A stretch of DNA of 20,080 bases from Guillardia theta CCMP2712. Lineage: Eukaryota > Cryptophyceae > Pyrenomonadales > Geminigeraceae. Under the pieces are notes generated by a model, which saw nothing but the letters and a program-made list of their open reading frames with translations, did not search any database and was not told the origin of the DNA. This document shows, one piece after another, positions 12,557 to 20,080 of this stretch (position 1 is its first letter; each line of letters opens with the position of its first letter). The stretch lies in NCBI RefSeq assembly GCF_000315625.1, contig NW_005434349.1:1-20080 (forward strand). The letters run 5' to 3'. Position numbers and translations under genes: made by a program.

Positions 12557-13764
12557 TCAAACCGCCACTCGGATGCTCTGGGTGGAGCAAGAGTCCCTCA
12601 ACTGCTCGCACACGTCACGTCGCCCGACAGCACGAGCAGCACATGAAGATACCTTACGGATCTCCTGGACCAGGTCAGCTTGAAGGTTGCACACCCTTAC
12701 ATCCATCTGTGCGAACCTGCTCCGTCCAAGACACACTGATAGTCACTTCGCTCCTCAGCGCATCGCTGTAGCGCGCATGCTCCCCTCCTCATGTCTGCTC
12801 ACCTTGCCTCCATGTCTGCGGCCAGTTGCATCACCCTGTCCCTGTACATCTCACTTCGTTCGAAGCTGCTATCCCGCCCCTCGCTCTCCTCTGCCTTGCT
12901 CGCCGTAGTGTCTCCGGGACGTTCTCCCCCATTGGATCGTCTTCCCTCTGCCTTCTCAGCAAGGGCATGCATCAGTGTAGGAGGATTTCTGCCCTACCAA
13001 CCTCAAGTCGGAACATGCTCGGAAGCCTGAAAGACAGTCAAGTTATATCATTTCCTTCTCCTCACCCACCGCACCTACCACTTCATTCCAAGTCCGTCGA
13101 GCATGTCGAGCATGGCAGACACGCGCTTCTGAGTTGAGGAGGAGCGTGTGAGAGGAGGCAGAGAACATGCTGGTCGACCTTGAGAGACTTGCAACCGTCC
13201 TTCACCCGATGGATCCGCCATGATGCCATTCCGAACACTACGAGGTGGAAGGCGACCCGGACGAGAGCCAGCGTCGCCATGCCCCTCCTCTACACGACAA
13301 AGAAGCTTGTCAGCGTCGTCAGCCTCTCATGGACTCTCTCAAGAGACGTTGGAGATCTCAGCAACTTCGTGTAGCTGCTCCTGTAAGATGGCGATCTGCC
13401 GCTCGAGCTCGTTGTAACGGGACGATGAATCTCGCGACAAAGAATCTTCAGGGAACCATCAGAATCCGCTGCGGAGGGGACGGAAAGGACAGGAAGAAAT
13501 ATTTGCTATGAGAAGGCAGGCAGGAGGACACGAGATGAAGCATAGAGAGGAAGGCAGCACGGAAGAAATGGTGGCAGGACTACGCATCGCATACCCAGTC
13601 CCAGCAAACTCTCTGCTCCCGGAGCAAACCTGTCAAGTCCTGTCCAGAGAAGAAAGCCTGTCCATATCTCAGCTCGGCTCTACTCTCAGTCCAGCTCTAT
13701 CCCCACCTGCTCCCCCAGCAAGCGCTCCAACGATCCACCGCGTCCCCGATGTGAACAAGCCCAT
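12557..13764 (-). CDS. Orphan protein with coiled coil, 9 exons, 215 aa
   Basis: No family recognised. Exons: 13764-13707, 13639-13595, 13445-13348, 13289-13179, 13128-13079, 13026-13002, 12954-12803, 12716-12653, 12601-12557; all phases close to 216 codons with TGA. The N-terminus MGLFTSGTRWIVGALAGG is mildly hydrophobic and starts Met-Gly. A heptad-like stretch follows (YNELERQIAILQEQLHEVAEI), then a hydrophobic stretch (VAFHLVVFGMASW), a basic stretch, a low-complexity acidic/Ser region and a second helical region near the C-terminus (MQLAADMEARFAQMDVRVCN). It may be a small coiled-coil adaptor (inference). Exons 3 and 4 are the least certain: exon 3 could use another acceptor at 13464, which opens a different frame. 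It converges with CHMP6, with stop codons about 165 bases apart. Confidence 0.6.
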
Positions 13765-13774
13765 TGAGAAGCCG

Positions 13775-13925
13775 GGGGGTTGACTATACCCCACCCCTGT
13801 TTTGCATTTTTGTACCCCCTTGGGAATTACCCCTACCTTATATTTTATATGTAAACACCCCTACTTGTTGATATAATTGATCAACATTGTTTTTACCCCC
13901 ACCCCCTGCTTTCTCATCAGCACCC
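13775..13925. repeat. TACCCC-rich block in head-to-head spacer
   Basis: Repeated TACCCC, ACCCCTA and CACCCC words, starting about 11 bases upstream of the start codon of the gene on the minus strand at 13764. Some AT-rich spacers separate them. A purine-rich stretch follows at about 13990-14080. Confidence 0.6.
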
Positions 13926-14241
13926 CTTCGTAATTGACCACCCTGCTTTGCCTATTCACTACCCACCTCTCCAAGCTTCGAAAGGCGTGTTGGAGATTTG
14001 AAATGGTAGGCCAGGAAGGCGGGGAGGAGAACGAGGGAGAAGGGGAGGGAGGAGAGAGACGAGAAAGTAGGCAATAAGGTTTTTCTGAAGATGCACAAGG
14101 AACTTTGAGTGGACGAGCCTTCAAATCTCTCTTCTTGTCAGGCTTGAAGGTTGTGAAGCAGCAAAAGCTAAGAAGTTGTAGCAGATAGAATGACAAGCAC
14201 TTGAAGGTTCTACATGAAAGAACAGGATAGCCCATCGCTGC

Positions 14242-15211
14242 ATGTTGCGTTGGTTCAGAAAATTGTTTATGCCAACAACTCAAATCTTACATGATGTGAA
14301 TTGACTTGCTAAAACATACCAAGGATGATGCGTAGAGGTTGTTATGACGATCAGCAATGGGTGCTGTTCAATCCTCTCAATCGATTGAGAGGTTGCTGAC
14401 TGGGTGTTGATTGGTTGCAGGAGCTTTGAATTACATTTCATACAATCAGAAACTTCCCTGAGCACCATCGAGAAATCAAGTCGCCCTACGCTTCGAGCAA
14501 GGGGAGTTGACCGAAATGTCCAATGCGCAGGTCGAGGAGGAACTGGTCAATCGAACGCGGTGGTACGAGCAGGAAACAGCAACCATCAAGAACGAGCTGT
14601 CGTATGCCGGCCTCACGCAGTCTCGCATGATTCCCACCATCGTCTCTACTCTCAAGACTCTGAGCTCCTCGGCTTCTATCCTAGGAGTCGAAGAGTGCGA
14701 GGTCAGCTCCATGGTATCGGCATACAGCGAGATCGAACGGGAGATGGCGAAGTTGCGCCAGATCAAGACTCGAAAGGATGCAGAGGCTGCCAGCATGGAG
14801 AGGAAGACAGAGGGGATGATGGAGGTGCTCAGTGAGGTGCGATCCATCCGGGAGCGGTTGGTTGAGAGGGAGAAGCAGGAGCAGCAGGAGAATGTCTGCA
14901 AGCAGCGCGACATGGAGATCCTGGAGAAGAAGTCCATACAGTATAGGAACGAGATTGCGCGGCTCAAGGCCGAGCTCAAGAAGAATAACGTCTCCGATCA
15001 GATTTACCATCCCCGCCTCGTCCATGAATCCAACACGGTGAAGGCACTGCACGACCAGCTGCACCCGCTGCGCAAGAAGATGGAGGGATATCATGGGCTG
15101 CCGACAGACATGTACCTGGCGAAGCAGCAGGTGCGGGTTGCGAGGGCGAGGCTGGAGACTGTGGATCAGGAGTTGCAAGACAGCATAACCAACGTTGTGA
15201 TCGGTCAGTGA
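14242..15211 (+). CDS. HAUS1: HAUS1-like augmin complex subunit
   Basis: Augmin recruits gamma-tubulin complexes to spindle microtubules. The core is one uninterrupted frame, open from 14462 to 15211 with ATG at 14516. The C-terminal half is coiled coil and ends with a stretch (LRKKMEGYHGLPTDMYLAKQ ... ARLETVDQELQ) resembling the end of human HAUS1 (LKKKLESY ... LAQVKIEEAKREL); the preceding segment also aligns in order. From 14516 the protein is 231 aa, against about 278 in human, and would lack the N-terminal part. A candidate first exon, 14242-14295 (MLRWFRKLFMPTTQILHD), resembles the HAUS1 N-terminus. It can be joined in phase through 14355-14391 to 14481. Another strong acceptor at 14420 suggests a 5' UTR exon instead. 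The C-terminal identity is fairly firm; the 5' model is open. Confidence 0.65.
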
Positions 15212-15348
15212 GCATCGTCCTTTCTGCAGAGCGCATGCAAAGACATGGATGTGACACAGCAAAAGTAAACTACTACTCTTTTCCTGCTTGCTCCTACCGA
15301 CGCACCATGTACAAGACAATAGAGGAAGCAAGCAAGCCCTTTCTTGTT

Positions 15349-15414
15349 GATTTCATTCAATACTTCTCAGTCTTGGTGCGGGGGATTTCATTCAATACTT
15401 CTCAGTCTTGGTGC
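15349..15414. repeat. Perfect 31-base tandem duplication over the TMX-like stop codon
   Basis: 15349-15379 and 15384-15414 are identical, with a period of 35. On the minus strand, the first-read copy (15414-15384) holds the last codons His-Gln-Asp and the TGA. The second copy lies in the 3' UTR. Confidence 0.97.
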
Positions 15415-16431
15415 TGTGGAGCTTTCTTCTTGCCCGGCATCAAGCTTGCGATCACCAATCCTATGAAGCTTCCGATGACCATCGACGCCACTGCCAAAAG
15501 AGCAAGAAGCACTGTGTGCGAGAGGGAGAACTCCTCTCGCAAATACTCGTACTTGTCCTGTAAACGATGAAAGAACTTAACACTATCCTGGAAACAAACC
15601 GCAGAGGATTCAACATCGACTTACGTGCAAGTATACGATTGAAGAGACCACCATCCCAAGTACTTTCCCCCTGTACACGCTTGTCACTCTACATTCTCCC
15701 CCTGGTAACGTGAGGTGGACGGCGCACCATGGCGAGAGCGGATTGATCAGCGAGGAGAAGGCCTCTGGCTCTTCTTGGTATCCAGACCCCGCGAACTTCA
15801 CCAGGGCCTCCCAGCTCCTTTCTCCAGAATACTTGCGGATCTTCTGGCCATGAATGCTGGACAGCACCCAACAAACTCAGCCACTGTCTTGTTCCCTCAG
15901 CAACTCACTAGAAGATTGTGGGGAAGCCTTGGATCGCGAATCGAGCTGCGAGAGCTGGAGGGCATGAGATCAGAGCAACAGCAGCACCCACAAAGAGCGC
16001 TTCAAGACCGTACATTTGTGCATTGACCCATCGATTCTGCCGACTCGGTAGCCTTGGGTCTTGAGGGAGGAAGCCACCTCCTCGTAGGCCGGTTCGAACT
16101 GCTTGCAGTACCCGCACCATGGTGCATAGAACTCGACCAACCACTGTCCTTCAGAGAGCAATCTTTCGAAGTTTGATGGATCAATCTCGATGACATGTGG
16201 CGATGCAATCTGCACGTTTATCAGCTCCCCGTGAGGTCCATGTAGTGGGTGAGGGGCATGGAGGAGGTTCGTGAGCGAGGCAAGGCTTCAGGTAGGCAGC
16301 CATCCTGCTTGCTCACAAGGGAGACATCGTCTTACCGCGCTTGTCCCGCTCATTGTCACCGCCATCATCATCGCCATCGCCATCAGCCTCCCCGCTGGCC
16401 TCCAACACTGGTGCATTGCTTTCCGAATCAT
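15402..16431 (-). CDS. ER thioredoxin-fold membrane protein (TMX/PDI-like), CGYC active site, 222 aa
   Basis: Probable thiol-disulphide oxidoreductase of the ER lumen anchored by a C-terminal helix. Exons: 16431-16336, 16209-16014, 15954-15909, 15856-15728, 15670-15625, 15557-15402; phases close. Exon 1 is a signal peptide (Met/Ala-rich, ends SGTSA). The thioredoxin domain holds VEFYAPWCGYCKQFEP (active-site Cys64 and Cys67), SLAARFAIQGFPTIFY with the conserved cis-Pro, and the family-typical YSGERSWEALVKF. Hydrophobic segments follow near VLGMVVSSIVYL and at VLLALLAVASMVIGSFIG, and a basic tail with KKK, which might act in ER retention. Exon 3 has two in-phase acceptors (15954 or 15945); the longer one restores the family's SLAARF. 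It lies tail-to-tail with the HAUS1-like gene. Confidence 0.9.
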
Positions 16432-17236
16432 CGTCAAGATTCAACGGATATGTAACGATTGAAACGATCAAGTAACGGATATTTGCAAGTCCGCCTCATA
16501 ATGATAAAAATTGACTTCGAGATTTCGTACACTTCCGTGGGCTTGGTAAGGGGTGGGTGGTGGAGGAAGGGGTGGGGTACTTATGGGGTGGGGTACTTAT
16601 GCGCGACATCAGGAAATACAAGTCAATCGAGGGGTGCGAAGGAGTTTTTGATAAGGGGTGGTAGGGGTAAATTCTTTCAAGGGGTGGGGTAATTTTGCAG
16701 ACCGTGGGTTCATTATCAAGAGTTAATCACACCGGTACTTTTGTAGTCGAAAGGAGGGGTACATGTTCACTATGGGGGTGCGGGAATATATGGGATATCT
16801 TGACTATGAGGCTTCATGATTGACCAATTTATGACTACAAGCATGCTGAATGCTTTGGTGGTGTCGCCCTACCAGGAGCGTGTGGAGGAGGGGAGCACAG
16901 AGCAGGGAGCAGGGTCGAGAGGAGCACGAGCAGGGCAGGAGATGAGCCAGGAAGACAGACGGACGGCCAGCTAAGTAGAGATGGGACAGAGAAAACCAAG
17001 AGTCGGGAAAGGGGGCAAAAAGTGAGAGAGGGGCGGGGAGAGGAAGGTAGAGGAAGGGAAGCGAGGGTATTTGGAAAGATGAAACCATGGATTCGATCCT
17101 TGTCTGACCCCCATTCTGCTTTTTCTAGGGGATTCCCCTGCCCGTCTAGCTGCATTGGGCAGTGACGTGCTGGCCAGGGAAGGGGGGAGGGGGTATGATC
17201 CAACCTAGAAGCAACCGTCCAGTGCGCTCATAGCCG
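16432..17236. other. Head-to-head spacer between TMX-like gene and orphan at 17237
   Basis: No exon supported. It contains a GGGGTA-rich block at 16545-16790 and a purine-rich stretch at about 16868-17075. Both flanking promoters should lie here. Confidence 0.55.
16545..16790. repeat. GGGGTA-rich block in head-to-head spacer
   Basis: Includes an exact short duplication, GGGGTGGGGTACTTAT, at about 16570-16601, and further GGGGTA words up to about 16780. The motif is the complement of that in the block at 13775-13925. Confidence 0.6.
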
Positions 17237-19950
17237 ATGATTCATTCCCACGGGATGATGCTGGAGGCTGGTGAACGCCGTGTGGAACGGCGATACGCAT
17301 TCTATGGCGGGTCAGTCGGACTCGCCATTTACCTGGCGCTCGCCTGCTGGGCGCTCCTGCAGCCGCAGCCTGAAAGTTTCGATGCGGCGTTCCATGCTCA
17401 TCTCTCCGCGTCGGATCCTTCCATGCTCGCGGAGAAGGGGCAGGATGAGGCCTCGTGCTGTGAGAGGTACCCCTTCCTGTCGATGGACATCGAGCTGGCA
17501 TACGATACCATCCTCTACCGCGCTCCTGACCTGCGGGGCAAGAATTGGTGGTGCGAACAGATCGTGAAAGGGAGGGAGAGCGTTCCTTCGATGAGGATGA
17601 AGTTCTACAGGTCGGAGTGGAAGAGCGAGGCTGAGAGGTCGGCAAGGAACCTGCTCAAGGAGTTTATTGGCAAGGACGCGTCGTGGGGGGAGATCGTGAA
17701 GCTCGCGAACAAGATCAGGGCGGGGAAGGTGACTGGAAGGATGGTAGAGCACCTGAAGAGGTCGAAGAACCTGCAGGCAGTGGACATAGACATGAAGGAG
17801 CTGGAGGAGATGGAGGTGATCGACAACTTTCCCCACATGGAGATCATTCTGCGGGAGAGCATGAAACTGATCCTGGCGGGGGATGCTAACGTCATGCTGC
17901 TTGGGGACATCTTCACTCCTGGATCGGAGTTCTGGTTTCAGGCAGCGAGCGCTCTCGATCAGCAGTTTCGCGCATGCTACGCTCGCCTCCCCATCATCGA
18001 GATTGACTCGTCGGAGACTGAGGCGCAGAACAACAAGCTGCTCCTCGTCCTCTCCATGCAGGCGAACCCTGGGGACTTGTTTCAGAATTGTCCAGTCGAT
18101 AGGTAGTCACTCAGCCCTCGCTTCCTCCTCCTCCTTATGCCTATCCTCCTCCTCCTCCTGCCCATCCCTCTCCTCCTGCCCATCATCCTCTTCCTGCCGG
18201 CATCCTCCTGCTTCTTCTCCTGCTTCTCCGGCTTTTTCTCCCTCCTGCTTGTCCACATCCTCCTCCTCCCAAGTGTGCGCTGTCGGGTTCCAATCTTTCG
18301 CCGGCTTCATTTGTGTTCTCTCGCTGCATCCTTCACACTCCGTCCCCGTCCCTGGAGCGCCTTGATTGTTCTCTCCTCCTGCGCCTCCTCCTCTCTAATG
18401 CCCCCTGGACTCCAGCAGTAGGGTGACCTTTGTTCGCAGCGGGGACAAGGAGAGCGAGTTTGTGCAATACAAGAAGAGGATGGTCAGACACGCGATTCTG
18501 CTCAACGACGACCTGGCACGGAGCGAGTCCAACTACTGCCTGTGCTCCCTGCGGTACATCCACGAAACCTGCCGGAACTTCGTGGATTTTATCGAGCGCC
18601 TGATTCGGAGAGGGAAGGATATAGAGCAGAGGAGGAGAGGGGGGAACGAGGCTGCCAGGGTCGAGGGGGCACAGGAGGAAGAGGAGGAGGAGGAGAGGGA
18701 CAGGGTGAGGGCAGCGTTGTCTGAGATGAGGAGCATGGATGGAGAGACTCTGGAAGGAGCAGAAGCTCAAATCGTTGAGATCTTTGTTTCCTATCTCAAC
18801 AGAAAACCGTCGACTGGGGTGATTTCTCCTCCTCCTCCCCCTCTTCACCCATTTCCCCTCCCCATCTCGTTTCCCCGTTCGTTTGCTTCCTCCTCCCCCC
18901 TCTTCTTCAATCTTTCTCCTCCTCCTCCTCCTCCTCCTCCTCCTCCTCTTCCTCCTCCTCCTCCTCCTCCTCCTCCTCCTCCTCCTCCTCCTGTCTTTCG
19001 TTTCCTTGTGCCAGTGTCCCCGTGCCCTCTCTTGCTCCCTCCCTGTCACCTTCTCCTGCTCAACTCTTCGTCTCCTCATCCTCCCTGCAGGACATTTTGC
19101 ACTACCTCTCGGCCTACATGTGCTGGAAAACAAAGCTGGAGGACCTCAAACGCGCTATCCTGCACTCCCCTGAAGCACAAAGCTTCCGAGTGGTGAGAGG
19201 AGGAGAGAAGAGAGCCAGGGAGAGGGGAGCCAGGGAGCCAGGGAGAGGAGGGAGGGAGGAGGAGGGGGGGGGCGAAGAGAGGGAGGAAGAAAGTAGGGAG
19301 GGAGGGAGGGAGGGAGGGAGGGATGATTCCATGCTTCCAGCTCTCGCGGGTCGTGGAGGATGCACAAGTCATCTTCAATGTCTCTGGTGAGGGGCTGAAG
19401 GAGGACGTGCTGCATGCCCGCAGAATTGAAGGACGTGGGAAGGGAGAGGAAGGGATCAGCCGCTATCTGTTCTCCTCTATCGAAGTCCTGCGGGAGGAGG
19501 ACGAGGGGGATGGAAGGGGGAAGGAAGAAAACAAACGCAACTTTACAGACAGGCTCAGTGAGTTTGCTGGGATTTTTGAGAGAGCTTACACACAGAAGGT
19601 GAACGAAGCTTCTCCTGAATTAATTGCTACTGACCTGTTCTTCTCTTGCCATTCTATTCTCTCTGTTTCTTTGTACTGCCCCTCCTTTTCTTTTTCATTT
19701 TGATTTCTTCCTCTCCTCTCTCCTCTCTCCTCTCTCCTCTCTCCTCTCTCCTCTCTCCTCCCTCTCTCCTCTCTCCTCTCTCCTCTCTCCTCTCTCCTCT
19801 CTCCTCCCTCTCTCCTCTCTCCTCTCTCCTCTCTCCCCTCTCCTTGCATTTTCCTTCTGCATGCTTCATCTCCTTTTTCAGACAAGTCGTTTTTCGTACC
19901 AAGACGTTCATTTCCGTCGCAATACGCTACATCTGATGAGCAACGATGTG
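17237..19950 (+). CDS. Large orphan protein with signal anchor, at least 565 aa, continues past right edge
   Basis: No family recognised. Exons: 17237-18102, 18419-18818, 19091-19192, 19341-19598, 19882-19950; all phases close and no stop is reached. A hydrophobic segment at residues 25-41 follows a basic N-terminus (RRVERRYAFYGG), so a type II signal anchor or uncleaved signal is likely. After it come a Cys pair (ASCCERYPFLSMDIELAYD), NWWCEQ, mixed helices, a compact hydrophobic segment (LILAGDANVMLLGDIFTPGS), and an acidic low-complexity Glu run in exon 2. Exons 3-4 look like an all-helical domain (HYLSAYMCWKTKLEDLKRAI; FTDRLSEFAGIFERAYTQK). The first exon is 866 bases, unusual here. Every intron is long and repeat-filled, as in the F-box/LRR gene. 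The donor at 18818 is the least certain boundary. Confidence 0.75.
18118..18260. repeat. CTCCT-rich imperfect repeat in first intron of the gene at 17237
   Basis: TCCTCC and CTGCCCAT units, pyrimidine-rich on the sense strand, in the intron 18103-18418. The tract reads through as an artificial open frame. Confidence 0.8.
18824..18995. repeat. (CTC)n tract, purest at 18917-18992
   Basis: Roughly 25 CTC/TCC triplets with one interruption, in the intron 18819-19090. The donor-proximal part is less regular. Confidence 0.93.
19195..19322. repeat. GAGGGA / (GGGA)n purine repeat
   Basis: Fills nearly all of the 148-base intron 19193-19340. It ends in about six perfect GGGA units at 19297-19322, and contains a duplicated AGCCAGGGAG. 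Confidence 0.9.
19707..19845. repeat. (CCTCTCT)n heptamer, about 19 copies
   Basis: Seven-base unit with a few shortened copies (CCCTCTC), in the intron 19599-19881. It ends about 35 bases before the acceptor. Confidence 0.95.
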
Positions 19951-20002
19951 GTGGGTCGACCCTCAACCCTTCGCTTTTCCCCTCATTCTCTTCAATCTCT
20001 TG

Positions 20003-20080
20003 CTCCTCCTCCTCCTTCAAACCACCACCACTTCCTCCACCATCCTCCTCCATCATCATCATCATCTCCATCATCATCAT
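20003..20080. repeat. CTC then CAT trinucleotide tract at window end
   Basis: TCC/CTC triplets pass into CATCATCAT after about 20050. It lies in the intron beginning at 19951 and runs off the right edge. Confidence 0.85.

Noticed and set aside
13508-13783. Plus-strand 91-residue open frame
   Set aside because: It is antisense to two in-phase exons of the minus-strand gene starting at 13764, and Pro/Ser-rich without a family.
14681-15331. Minus-strand 216-residue open frame opposite HAUS1
   Set aside because: A Leu/His-rich shadow of the plus-strand coiled-coil gene, whose product has the recognisable pattern.
18333-19133. Minus-strand 266-residue Arg-rich open frame
   Set aside because: The Arg run is the CTC repeat read backwards across an intron of the plus-strand gene.
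19586-20080. Minus-strand 164-residue Glu/Arg/Met-rich open frame
   Set aside because: It reads the heptamer and CAT repeats of two introns, so it is low complexity only.

Overview
This window is nuclear DNA of an intron-rich eukaryote. Every confident gene is split by GT-AG introns, neighbouring genes alternate strand, and the recognisable products are eukaryotic: an F-box/leucine-rich-repeat protein, a longin R-SNARE, a Flower/Tvp18 membrane protein, the ESCRT-III subunit CHMP6/Vps20, the augmin subunit HAUS1 and an ER thioredoxin of the TMX/PDI type. Intermediate GC, very short introns and heavy microsatellite load suggest a unicellular alga or protist. A cryptophyte such as Guillardia theta is my best guess, but the sequence does not prove it.

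Layout: (1) 174-3761, minus: F-box/LRR gene with about 16 exons, whose 3' end runs off the left edge. Almost every intron holds its own simple tandem repeat. (2) 5232-6730, plus: 12-exon orphan with a signal anchor. (3) 7113-8084, minus: R-SNARE. (4) 9864-10488, plus: Flower/Tvp18-like four-helix protein. (5) 11147-12392, plus: CHMP6/Vps20, 12 exons. (6) 12557-13764, minus: orphan with a coiled coil. (7) 14242-15211, plus: HAUS1-like. (8) 15402-16431, minus: thioredoxin-fold membrane protein. (9) 17237-19950 and beyond, plus: large orphan with a signal anchor, again with repeat-filled introns, running off the right edge.

The exon models were built by hand, by matching donor and acceptor sites, reading phase and family pattern. 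In genes 2, 4, 5, 6, 8 and 9 all phases close. Gene 1 has two junctions with a one-base ambiguity, and the 5' ends of genes 3 and 7 are uncertain. There are two intron classes: introns mostly of 44-70 bases in the central genes, and long repeat-filled introns in the two outer genes.

The genes do not form an operon-like unit. Four products (R-SNARE, Flower/Tvp18, CHMP6, TMX-like) belong to the endomembrane system, and the others are SCF-ubiquitin, spindle and unknown. I found no rRNA, tRNA, CRISPR array, prokaryotic feature or intact transposon. The most notable points are the intron-by-intron microsatellite load, an R-SNARE with glutamine instead of arginine at the ionic zero layer, TACCCC/GGGGTA-rich blocks found in three of the four head-to-head spacers, and a 31-base duplication over the stop codon of the TMX-like gene.
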